Origin: Pyrinomonadaceae bacterium
GTDB lineage: Bacteria > Acidobacteriota > Blastocatellia > Pyrinomonadales > Pyrinomonadaceae
NCBI GenBank assembly: GCA_018060305.1
Contig: JAGOWF010000206.1
Coordinates: 1-5,311, forward strand
Direction: 5' to 3'
DNA: 5,311 nt
The translations under genes were made by a program, and so were the position numbers. This document shows, in pieces, positions 1-5,184 of the stretch. The notes beneath the pieces were generated by a model. It was not told the origin of the DNA. It searched no databases and saw nothing but the letters and a program-made list of their open reading frames with translations. Positions within the stretch are counted from its first letter, which is position 1. Each line of letters starts with the position of its first letter.

Positions 1-340
1 TCCTAAATCTATAGCCATTCTTGGCCGTGTTCCTCGGCGGATTACCGCCAACATTCAGGTTGTTTGCCGCCGCGACCGTGCTGTCGATCAAGTGTGCGAC
101 ATACAATTCATTTGCAGTGCCATAATTGCCACTGCCCATCGAGCCTATATACGCCGCCTCGGCTTCGCTGATCACTCGAAGAGCTGACAGCGCAGATGCC
201 TCGTTTGACGCTCGTCGCGAACTCAATAGGTTGGGAACGGCAATCGCCGCGATTATCATGATAACGGCTACCACGATGACCAGTTCGATCAGTGAAAAGC
301 CTTGATTCCGTTTAGTCCTGCGTACTTCTATTAAGCTCAT
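1..340 (-). CDS. Type IV pilin / pseudopilin-like protein, N-terminal part (C-terminus outside window)
   Basis: About 113 residues are visible, read from an ATG at 340 down to the left edge. A 14-residue leader rich in Arg/Lys (RRTKRNQ) ends in Gly and is followed by FSLIEL: the class III prepilin signal, with Gly at -1, Phe at +1 and Glu at +5. A hydrophobic helix (VIVVAVIMIIAAIAVP) follows, then the amphipathic part NLLSSRRASNEASALSALR and a globular start (ISEAEAAYIGSMGSGNYGT). In this family prepilin peptidase cleaves after the Gly and methylates Phe1, and the helix packs into a pilus or secretion pseudopilus. The motif shows family membership; major pilin versus minor pseudopilin cannot be decided. 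GGAGG at 353-357 lies 12 bases before the ATG and supports this start. An in-frame TTG near 373 is possible but would lengthen the leader. The gene is divergent from the gene at 623. The style resembles pilins common in Acidobacteriota (recalled, not searched). Confidence 0.9.
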   Translation of the reverse strand, partial: MSLIEVRRTKRNQGFSLIELVIVVAVIMIIAAIAVPNLLSSRRASNEASALSALRVISEAEAAYIGSMGSGNYGTANELYVAHLIDSTVAAANNLNVGGNPPRNTAKNGYRFR

Positions 341-368
341 AAGCGTGGGTAGCCTCCACCCTACTCTT

Positions 369-385
369 TTCAATCTCCGTGCCAA
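369..385 (-). promoter_or_regulatory. Candidate sigma-54 (-24/-12) promoter of the pilin gene
   Basis: On the minus strand the sequence reads TTGGCACG, four bases, then TTGAA. The -24 half matches the YTGGCACG consensus completely and the spacing to the -12 half is canonical. The -12 half is TTGAA instead of TTGCW, so the normally conserved C is an A. Placed this way, transcription would start near 358, at the edge of the GGAGG ribosome site, giving a leader of about 18 bases. Sigma-54 control of pilin genes is established in Pseudomonas, Myxococcus and Geobacter. The -12 mismatch is the main weakness. Confidence 0.42.
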
Positions 386-426
386 GCGTGCCCTGGATAG
401 AGGAAACCCTGCTAAACGTAAATAAC

Positions 427-438
427 ATAAGGGCTTAT
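427..438. promoter_or_regulatory. Small dyad ATAAG-GG-CTTAT, possible activator site
   Basis: A perfect inverted repeat with 5-bp arms and a 2-bp centre lies about 70-80 bases upstream of the proposed pilin transcription start. That is a plausible place for an enhancer-binding protein of a sigma-54 promoter. Short AT-rich dyads occur by chance, so this is only a candidate. Confidence 0.2.
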
Positions 439-506
439 TAGGGCGTTGCCTCCGACGGATCGCATGGTAAGGATCCCTTCATTTTGACTGCTCTCACGTG
501 TGATGG

Positions 507-541
507 CGGTCACTGACTGACAATTTATGTCATTTTGACCG
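507..541. promoter_or_regulatory. Nested inverted repeats of TGAC/GTCA half sites, probable operator
   Basis: An outer repeat CGGTCA (507-512) / TGACCG (536-541) encloses an inner repeat TGACA (518-522) / TGTCA (528-532) around the centre ATTTA. The two dyads share nearly the same centre (524 and 525). Further TGAC units lie at 485-488 and 514-517. The cluster sits about 45 bp upstream of the -35 box of the promoter at 585 and between two divergent genes. It looks like a protein-binding site. The winged-helix protein encoded at 1322 is an obvious candidate ligand, but nothing in the sequence proves this. Confidence 0.4.
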
Positions 542-584
542 AAAGTGGCATGAAGAAAAATATCTACTTTATTATACAAAGTGC

Positions 585-613
585 TTGACATTCACAATTA
601 CTTGGCGTAGATT
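585..613 (+). promoter_or_regulatory. Sigma-70-type promoter of the 623 gene
   Basis: A perfect -35 box TTGACA (585-590) is followed by a 17-base spacer and TAGATT (608-613) as the -10 box, which matches TATAAT at four of six positions. The predicted start of transcription is about 619-622, immediately before the ATG at 623. The mRNA would therefore have almost no leader, which fits the absence of any Shine-Dalgarno sequence there. Confidence 0.65.
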
Positions 614-622
614 CTCATCAGA

Positions 623-1246
623 ATGCCGAAGCGATCAGCACAAACAGAGGTCCAACGACTCACTGACTCGCCTGTGAATATTAGCGACCGCGCCGCCGAC
701 AATCTGCAGTTCATACGCGAGACAATGGAACGGTCCACGAGCTTTACGGCCGTGCCCGGCTATGGCGGGATGCTGATGGGCGTGACCGCTGTCGCCGCCG
801 CCTACATCGCCGTCCAGCAAGAGACTCAGATCGGATGGCTGCGCGTATGGCTTCTCGAGGCATGCCTGGCGTTCGCGATCGGCCTGCTCGCGATGTGGCA
901 AAAATCACGCATCGCCGACACGTCGCTTCTCTCCACGCCGGCGCGCAAGTTTGCACTGAGCTTTGCCCCACCGCTGATCGCGGGCGTCGCGATAACGTTA
1001 GGGCTCTGGCGATACGAACATTACGAGATGATGCCGCCGGTATGGATGTTATGTTACGGGGCCGCCGTCGTGTGCGGCGGTGCGTTCTCCGTTCGGGTCA
1101 TCCCCGTCATGGGATGGTGCTTTATCACTATGGGCGCGGTGGCTTTTGTTATGCCCGCGAGCAATGGCATTTTGCTTATGGCGGCGAGTTTCGGGCTGCT
1201 TCACATCTTCTTTGGGGCGATCATCGCAAAACGCTACGGCGGTTAG
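623..1246 (+). CDS. Six-helix membrane protein of unknown function
   Basis: A protein of 207 residues; I do not recognise a named family. The first 40 residues are hydrophilic (an ISDRAADNLQFIRETMERS stretch that looks helical), then comes an FTAVPGYGG turn. About six hydrophobic segments follow, near residues 45-64, 73-92, 109-129, 139-156, 160-176 and 182-201, with a basic end (AKRYGG). It is therefore predicted to be an inner-membrane protein with no visible catalytic motif. The ATG at 623 lies about nine bases after a good -10 box and has no ribosome site; a GTG at 674 or ATG at 725 would be alternatives but also lack clear sites. It is the first of a same-strand series with a winged-helix regulator and a DUF4173 protein. 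By position it may be the regulator's partner or a sensor component (inference). A REP-like pair starts directly after its stop codon. Confidence 0.8.
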   Translation: MPKRSAQTEVQRLTDSPVNISDRAADNLQFIRETMERSTSFTAVPGYGGMLMGVTAVAAAYIAVQQETQIGWLRVWLLEACLAFAIGLLAMWQKSRIADTSLLSTPARKFALSFAPPLIAGVAITLGLWRYEHYEMMPPVWMLCYGAAVVCGGAFSVRVIPVMGWCFITMGAVAFVMPASNGILLMAASFGLLHIFFGAIIAKRYGG

Positions 1247-1247
1247 T

Positions 1248-1315
1248 GTCGGAGCGCAGGCAGCTTGCCTGCGTGTGACGTAACCAAGACGCAGGCTGGC
1301 AGCCTGCGGTCCGAC
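1248..1315. repeat. REP-like inverted hairpin pair (REPIN-like)
   Basis: Two 27-base units face each other across a 14-base spacer (1275-1288): unit A at 1248-1274 and unit B at 1289-1315 on the opposite strand. They agree at 23 of 27 positions. Each has a GTCGGA(G/C) head followed by an 8-bp hairpin with a 3-base loop: CGCAGGCA/TGCCTGCG in A and CGCAGGCT/AGCCTGCG in B. Two of the four differences are a compensating A-T to T-A swap at the top of the stem, so pairing is kept. The pair lies entirely between the stop at 1246 and the ATG at 1322, which is typical of extragenic palindromes mobilised in trans by REP-associated tyrosine transposases. No such transposase is in this window. Confidence 0.8.
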
Positions 1316-1321
1316 GAGAAA

Positions 1322-1690
1322 ATGGCAAAGAACCTGGCAGTTAAGAAAAACGGAAAAGCACAAGGCCTCCGTGTTACGCGCCTTGTCGAGACTGTTTCGA
1401 ACGACCTCGACAAGGTCATTCATGAGCGTATGCGGCTCGGCATTATCAGCGCGCTTGCGGCGAATGAGCGGTTGAGCTTTACCGATCTCAAGCGGTTGCT
1501 CGACACTACTGACGGCAACATATCGGTCCACGCCCGCAAGCTGGAGGACGCCGGCTACATCAACTGCGAGAAATCATTCAAAGGCCGCATGCCGCTGACC
1601 GAGTATGCGATAACGAGCGACGGCCGCGAGGCGTTGGAGCGATATCTTGATCACATGGAGGCCCTCATTGTGGCAATGAGGAACCGTTAA
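1322..1690 (+). CDS. Winged-helix DNA-binding protein (HTH_34-like regulator)
   Basis: A protein of 122 residues with a basic N-terminus (AKNLAVKKNGK). A helix follows around residues 23-47 (LDKVIHERMRLGIISALA), then the helix-turn-helix: SFTDLKRLLDTTDGN with recognition helix ISVHARKLEDAGY (about 67-79). The wing is INCEKSFKGRMPLTEYAIT (80-98), and the C-terminal helix GREALERYLDHMEAL may dimerise it. This is the small MarR/ArsR-like wHTH type grouped in Pfam HTH_34. A longer frame from an ATG at 1265 is open, but its first 19 codons come mostly from the REP-like repeat, so the start at 1322 is preferred; its ribosome site (GACGAG) is weak. The stop lies 4 bases before the next gene, implying joint translation. 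It probably regulates its own operon; the dyads at 507-541 are a possible target (inference). Confidence 0.85.
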   Translation: MAKNLAVKKNGKAQGLRVTRLVETVSNDLDKVIHERMRLGIISALAANERLSFTDLKRLLDTTDGNISVHARKLEDAGYINCEKSFKGRMPLTEYAITSDGREALERYLDHMEALIVAMRNR

Positions 1691-1694
1691 CGAT

Positions 1695-3455
1695 ATGACC
1701 GACAGAACAAAGACCGGACTATATATAATTCAGGCCGCCGCAATACTCGGCGTCATCGGCAATATCATGCTCAGGCAGACGCCTTGGGGGTTGAATGCGT
1801 TTCTCTTTGTAACGCTGTTTGTCGCCGCGCTGTTGATGCTAATGCGTCGGTCGCGGCCGGAGCTGCTCGATCTGACAAACCTGTCGCTCGCGGGCGCAAT
1901 GCTCTTTTTCGGAACGATGTTCCTGATCCGCGATTCGATAGAGATGCGCGTAGCCGACACGATCGCGATCATCATCGCGATGGGCGTGTTGATGCTTGGC
2001 AGCTTTGATGTGCAGGCACGCATCGGCGGTGCGTTTCATTACATTGCCGGGCTGGTCACGGCGGCTTTGAGCAGTTTTATTGGCGGGTTTCTAGTGCTCG
2101 GGGCGGACATCGACTGGAAATCGATGCCCGGCAACAGCCTCAGCCGGGTCATCTTTGCCGTCCTTCGCGGCCTCGCCATCGCGCTGCCGCTGGTGCTTAT
2201 TTTTGGCGGACTGTTCATGGCCGCCGACGCCGTCTTCGAAGGCTGGGTCAATCGTGCGATCAATTTTGAGCTGGACACGGTCATTAGTCATGTAATGCTC
2301 ACGTCGGTGCTCGCGTGGCTGACGGCCGGTTATTTTCGTTCCGCTGTCGGTGGCTCGTTCGCAACTGCGGCGACAGCCACGGTCGCACCACCGGCGGCGG
2401 CAGAAGAACGCTCGGATGATTCGTCTTATGTCCAAAAGGTCGCGGACGAGCCCGTCGAGGATAATTCCCTTCCCAACAACGCTACGGTAGTCGAACACAT
2501 CAACGCACCTGATGATGCCGCATCCGTCGAGACGTCGGCTGAGAGCGCAGGCGTCCCGCCGGCCGAACCGAGAAAGCGCGATTGGCAGAATATCGAGAGC
2601 TCAAAACTGCCGTCAGTCTTTACCCTTGGCACTGTCGAGATCGCGATCATACTTGGTCTGCTGAACGCTCTCTTTCTGGCCTTTGTCATCGCCCAGGTGC
2701 CGTATCTGTTTGGCGGGATGGAACTTGTGCAGAACACGCCTGACTTCAAACTCGCCGAATACGCCCGGCGCGGCTTTGGCGAACTTGTCGCGGTCTCGGC
2801 ACTTGTCCTGCCGATCTTGCTCGTCGGCCACTGGCTGGTCCGCAAGGATAAGCCCGTCACCGGCACGCTTTTCCGCGTTCTCGCCGGCCTTCAGATCGCA
2901 TTGCTGTTTGTCATCATGGCCTCGGCCGTTCAGCGGCTCGTCCTGCTTACGGGCAATCTAGGTTACGGCCTGACAACGATCCGGCTGTATCCGCTGATCT
3001 TTATGACATGGCTGGCGATCGTTTTTGTCTGGTTTGCCGCGACTGTGCTGCGAGGAGCGAGGCAGCATTTTGCATGGGGAGCATTGTGGTCGGCCTTTGT
3101 CATCCTCGGCGTCACAAATCTGATGAATCCGGACAAGTTCATCGTTGAGCATAACGTCGCATTGATGCGCGAGGGCCGCGAATTCGACGCGGATTACAAT
3201 GCCAACCTCAGCGATGACGCTCTTCCGGCCGTGTTTTTGGCGATACCGGACATGAATGATGAGGACGCGCGAACGGCCGCCTTCCGGCTCGCCCGCCGGT
3301 ATTGTGAAAAACTCGAAGAGAGCGACCTGAGGAGCTGGAATCTTTCGCGCTCAAGGGCATCTTCCCTGCTGCTCGAGAACAATGCTTTTGTCGATCAGCT
3401 TGGCGGCTGCAAGTCGCGGCGGCTCGATCCGCACGCATACCACAGCTTGGATTGA
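1695..3455 (+). CDS. DUF4173-family (DUF4153-like) multi-pass membrane protein
   Basis: A protein of 586 residues with about a dozen membrane helices in two blocks. The N-terminal block has helices near 8-26, 32-50, 61-78, 86-103, 112-136, 153-176 and 195-215; the C-terminal block near 311-337, 362-383, 390-413, 430-452 and 458-477. Between them is a non-membrane, Ala/Glu/Asp-rich linker (about 217-305) that looks disordered. Family-like landmarks are LIFGGLFMAADAVFEGWV, TVISHVMLTSVLAWLTAGY, EYARRGFGELVAVSALVLP, LTTIRLYPLIFMTWLAIVF and NPDKFIVEHNVA, followed by a soluble tail with YNANLSDDALPAVF and SDLRSWNLSRSRA. This fits DUF4173, whose biochemical function is not known. The ATG at 1695 has a purine-rich AGGAAC about a dozen bases upstream and follows the regulator by 4 bases, so the two are almost certainly one operon. 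Part of the linker is encoded by a REP-like hairpin sequence (2543-2563). Confidence 0.88.
   Translation: MTDRTKTGLYIIQAAAILGVIGNIMLRQTPWGLNAFLFVTLFVAALLMLMRRSRPELLDLTNLSLAGAMLFFGTMFLIRDSIEMRVADTIAIIIAMGVLMLGSFDVQARIGGAFHYIAGLVTAALSSFIGGFLVLGADIDWKSMPGNSLSRVIFAVLRGLAIALPLVLIFGGLFMAADAVFEGWVNRAINFELDTVISHVMLTSVLAWLTAGYFRSAVGGSFATAATATVAPPAAAEERSDDSSYVQKVADEPVEDNSLPNNATVVEHINAPDDAASVETSAESAGVPPAEPRKRDWQNIESSKLPSVFTLGTVEIAIILGLLNALFLAFVIAQVPYLFGGMELVQNTPDFKLAEYARRGFGELVAVSALVLPILLVGHWLVRKDKPVTGTLFRVLAGLQIALLFVIMASAVQRLVLLTGNLGYGLTTIRLYPLIFMTWLAIVFVWFAATVLRGARQHFAWGALWSAFVILGVTNLMNPDKFIVEHNVALMREGREFDADYNANLSDDALPAVFLAIPDMNDEDARTAAFRLARRYCEKLEESDLRSWNLSRSRASSLLLENNAFVDQLGGCKSRRLDPHAYHSLD
2543..2563 (+). 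repeat. REP-like hairpin inside the linker of the DUF4173 gene
   Basis: GAGCGCAGGC at 2543-2552 is identical to ten bases of the head and stem of the intergenic REP unit (1252-1261). A hairpin GCAGGCG-TCC-CGCCGGC follows (2547-2563), with a 7-position stem, one mismatch and a 3-base loop, the same geometry as the intergenic units. It encodes ESAGVPPA of the disordered linker. This could be a decayed REP copy absorbed into the reading frame; GC-rich coincidence is the alternative. Confidence 0.35.
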
Positions 3456-3475
3456 CGGTAACCAAAAGAAAAACC

Positions 3476-3505
3476 TTGATTTAGCAGGGGCAGATTAACT
3501 AGTAT
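3476..3505 (+). promoter_or_regulatory. Candidate promoter of xerD
   Basis: TTGATT (3476-3481), an 18-base spacer and TAGTAT (3500-3505) resemble -35 and -10 boxes, with four of six matches each. The predicted transcription start is about 3512, at the GTG start codon itself. The weak box matches leave room for read-through from the upstream genes instead; no terminator is visible in the 57-base gap. Confidence 0.4.
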
Positions 3506-3512
3506 CGGTTTC

Positions 3513-4406
3513 GTGGCCGATACCTTCTCAAGACGCGACCTGATACGCGAATACCTTACCTATTGCCGCGTCGAAAAGGGCTTGTCGGCGGCATCGATCG
3601 ATAGTTACGCAAATGATCTCGGCAAGCTTTCGGAGTGGGCTGAGAAAAGCAAGCTCATCCTGATGTCATTGACGAGAGAGAACTTACGCGAATGGTTGAT
3701 CGACCTGGGCCGTGCAAACTTATCGGAAAACTCGCGCCGACGGCTGACAAGCGCAATTCGCGGCTTCTATAAGTTCCTGATGCAGGACGGCCATCTCACG
3801 GCAAATCCGGCCGAGGACCTCGTCGCACCGCAAAAGGGCACGTATCTGCCGCGATTCCTTAATCAAACTGAGATCGAGAGCCTCCTGTTGGCTCCAGACA
3901 CATCAACCGAAACGGGCCTTCGCGACCGAGCGATCCTTGAATTGATTTACGCCTGCGGCCTGCGTGTTTCCGAGGCTGCTGGTCTCAAGATACACGAGAT
4001 CGACTTGGACGGTGGAATCCTCACGACCACGGGGAAGGGCAGCAAAACTCGGCGTATTCCCATCGGCTCGTCGGCGGTGGAATGGCTCAAGAGCTACCTG
4101 AGCCTGCGGCGAAAAAAGGAGAATATCGATATTGATACCATATTCCTCACGCCCGCGGGCCGGCCGCTCAACCGACAGGCCATTCACACTCTGGTTCGCG
4201 AATATGCCGACAAATGCGGGCTTGAGGGCGTATCACCGCACACGCTGCGGCATTCGTTTGCCACGCATCTCGTCCAAAACGACGCCGATATCCGTTCCGT
4301 TCAACAAATGCTGGGCCACGCGGACATTTCGACCACGCAGATCTACACCCATATCACCAATCGGCAGCTCAAAAGGAACTACGACCGATTCCACCCACGC
4401 TCGTAA
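3513..4406 (+). CDS. xerD: Tyrosine site-specific recombinase XerD (XerC/XerD family)
   Basis: A protein of 297 residues, essentially the length of E. coli XerD (298). The N-terminal SAM-like core-binding domain spans about 8-95 (IREYLTYCRVEKGLSAASIDSY...RLTSAIRGFYKFL) and the catalytic domain about 112-290. All catalytic residues are present: Arg151 in ACGLRVSEAAGL, Lys175 in TGKGSKTRRIP, His243 and Arg246 in SPHTLRHSFATH, His269 in MLGHADIST and nucleophile Tyr278 in QIYTH. In this family XerC and XerD together resolve chromosome dimers at dif, under FtsK control, at the septum. XerC and XerD are hard to tell apart; the length, the HTLRHSFATHL form and overall likeness favour XerD. The only usable start is the GTG at 3513, because an in-frame stop lies at 3477-3479 with no other ATG/GTG between; there is no Shine-Dalgarno sequence close to it. 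Nothing nearby suggests a mobile-element integrase. Confidence 0.92.
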   Translation: MADTFSRRDLIREYLTYCRVEKGLSAASIDSYANDLGKLSEWAEKSKLILMSLTRENLREWLIDLGRANLSENSRRRLTSAIRGFYKFLMQDGHLTANPAEDLVAPQKGTYLPRFLNQTEIESLLLAPDTSTETGLRDRAILELIYACGLRVSEAAGLKIHEIDLDGGILTTTGKGSKTRRIPIGSSAVEWLKSYLSLRRKKENIDIDTIFLTPAGRPLNRQAIHTLVREYADKCGLEGVSPHTLRHSFATHLVQNDADIRSVQQMLGHADISTTQIYTHITNRQLKRNYDRFHPRS

Positions 4407-4433
4407 ACGCGCCAAAAACGTGCATTTACGCGC

Positions 4434-4462
4434 TTGCAACTTGAATTTTCGTTAGTTATTAT
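4434..4462 (+). promoter_or_regulatory. Sigma-70 promoter of the tRNA-hicBA-tuf operon
   Basis: TTGCAA (4434-4439), a 17-base spacer and TATTAT (4457-4462, five of six matches) form a good promoter. The predicted start is near 4469, about 48 bases before tRNA-Tyr. The 110-base gap after xerD (4407-4516) shows no convincing terminator hairpin with a T tract. Confidence 0.65.
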
Positions 4463-4516
4463 TGGAAATTTGCTATTTGGCTCCAGAAGTCGCTAATAGC
4501 AACAAAGAAATGGCTC

Positions 4517-4604
4517 GCATGGGTGGTCGAGCGGTCAAAGGCAACGGGCTGTAAACCCGTCGGGTTAATTCCCTACGTAGGTTCAAATCCTACCCCATGC
4601 ACCA
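4517..4604 (+). tRNA. tRNA-Tyr (GTA)
   Basis: Acceptor stem GCATGGG (4517-4523) pairs with CCCATGC (4594-4600); A is the discriminator and CCA is encoded at 4602-4604. The anticodon loop CTGTAAA (4549-4555) gives anticodon GTA at 4551-4553 on a 5-bp stem. A long variable arm (about 4561-4576) makes it a class II tRNA, as expected for bacterial tRNA-Tyr. The T loop is GTTCAAATC. It is the first gene of the operon. Confidence 0.97.
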
Positions 4605-4610
4605 GTATTT

Positions 4611-4686
<76 letters not shown>

Positions 4687-4711
4687 AGGTTGTTTGGAAG
4701 GCGACGCCCAG

Positions 4712-4786
<75 letters not shown>

Positions 4787-4797
4787 GAATTATGCTT

Positions 4798-4804
4798 GGT
4801 GAGG
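4798..4804 (+). promoter_or_regulatory. Ribosome-binding site that sets the hicB start
   Basis: GGTGAGG lies 11 bases before the ATG at 4816 and supports that codon. An in-frame ATG at 4792 would have its ribosome site inside the 3' end of tRNA-Thr, and the next one at 4822 is too far from GGTGAGG. Confidence 0.55.
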
Positions 4805-4815
4805 CAAATACAAAA

Positions 4816-4995
4816 ATGACGATGGTTTATTGGAAGTCGGATCATTTTTGGCTGGGTAAGCTTCTTGAGCACCCTGAGATCATGACACAGGGAGAAACGT
4901 TGGAGGAGCTTGAGGAAAATATTAAGGATGCGTATTTGTTAATGGCGATGGACGAGGTTCCGAGCTCATATCAGGTCAAAGAGATCCGAATATGA
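4816..4995 (+). CDS. hicB: HicB-family antitoxin, short form without DNA-binding domain
   Basis: A protein of 59 residues. A first strand region (MVYWKSDHFWLGKLLEHPEI) leads into TQGETLEELEENIKDAYLLM, the helix signature of the HicB partial RNase-H fold that binds and blocks HicA, then a short tail (DEVPSSYQVKEIRI). Usual HicB antitoxins are longer and carry a C-terminal HTH or ribbon-helix-helix domain that represses their own operon. None is present here, so autoregulation at DNA is unlikely. The ATG at 4816 is chosen for its GGTGAGG site; 4792 would add eight residues. It overlaps the toxin gene by four bases (ATGA). The family call rests on the QGETLEEL...NIKDA motif and on the toxin neighbour. 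Confidence 0.8.
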   Translation: MTMVYWKSDHFWLGKLLEHPEIMTQGETLEELEENIKDAYLLMAMDEVPSSYQVKEIRI

Positions 4996-5183
4996 AACGA
5001 AAGGACCTGCTGAAGCAGTTAGCGGCCAATGGCTGCGTTCTGCTGAGACACGGTTCGAACCACGACCTTTACCTGAATCCTAAAAACGGAATGAGACAGC
5101 CGGTGCCGCGGCACAGCGAGATTGATGAAAACCTCGCTCGGCACATAAAGAAATATTTAGGTCTAGGAAAGAGGACTAACTAA
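4992..5183 (+). CDS. hicA: HicA-family mRNA interferase toxin
   Basis: A protein of 63 residues with a dsRBD-like fold. KRKDLLKQLAANGCVLLR forms the first helix and strand, GSNHDLYLNP carries the catalytic His24, and QPVPRHSEIDENLARHIKKYLGL is the conserved PRH-plus-helix tail. HicA toxins cut mRNA and tmRNA independently of the ribosome and stop translation; the cognate HicB covers the active site. The ATG lies inside the antitoxin stop (ATGA), so translation should be coupled, with the antitoxin made first. This is opposite to the hicA-hicB order of the E. coli locus. The stop codon (5181-5183) is one base from the tuf start, and the tuf ribosome site lies within the last hicA codons. All key residues appear intact, so it is probably active. 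Confidence 0.87.
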   Translation: MKRKDLLKQLAANGCVLLRHGSNHDLYLNPKNGMRQPVPRHSEIDENLARHIKKYLGLGKRTN

Positions 5184-5184
5184 G

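Noticed and set aside
535..566. Second promoter TTGACC (535-540) with TATCTA (561-566).
   Set aside because: The spacer would be 20 bases, too long for a standard sigma-70 promoter, and the promoter at 585 is far better.
1049..1531. Antisense open frame of 160 codons on the minus strand.
   Set aside because: It lies across the end of the membrane-protein gene, the REP-like repeat and the start of the regulator, has no recognisable domain or ribosome site, and the plus-strand genes there are clearly real.
3513..4406. Tyrosine recombinase as the integrase of a mobile element next to tRNA genes.
   Set aside because: Length and motifs are those of housekeeping XerD, and no att repeats, phage genes or composition break are seen. 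The short 3'-end repeat at 4479 is too small to support integration.
4407..4433. Possible terminator after xerD from the repeated ACGCGC motifs.
   Set aside because: The motifs are mainly in direct orientation, pairing is short, and no T tract follows.
4700..4708. GGCGACGCC hairpin between tRNA-Gly and tRNA-Thr as a terminator.
   Set aside because: The stem is only three to four pairs with no T tract, and tRNA-Thr and tuf must be expressed downstream.
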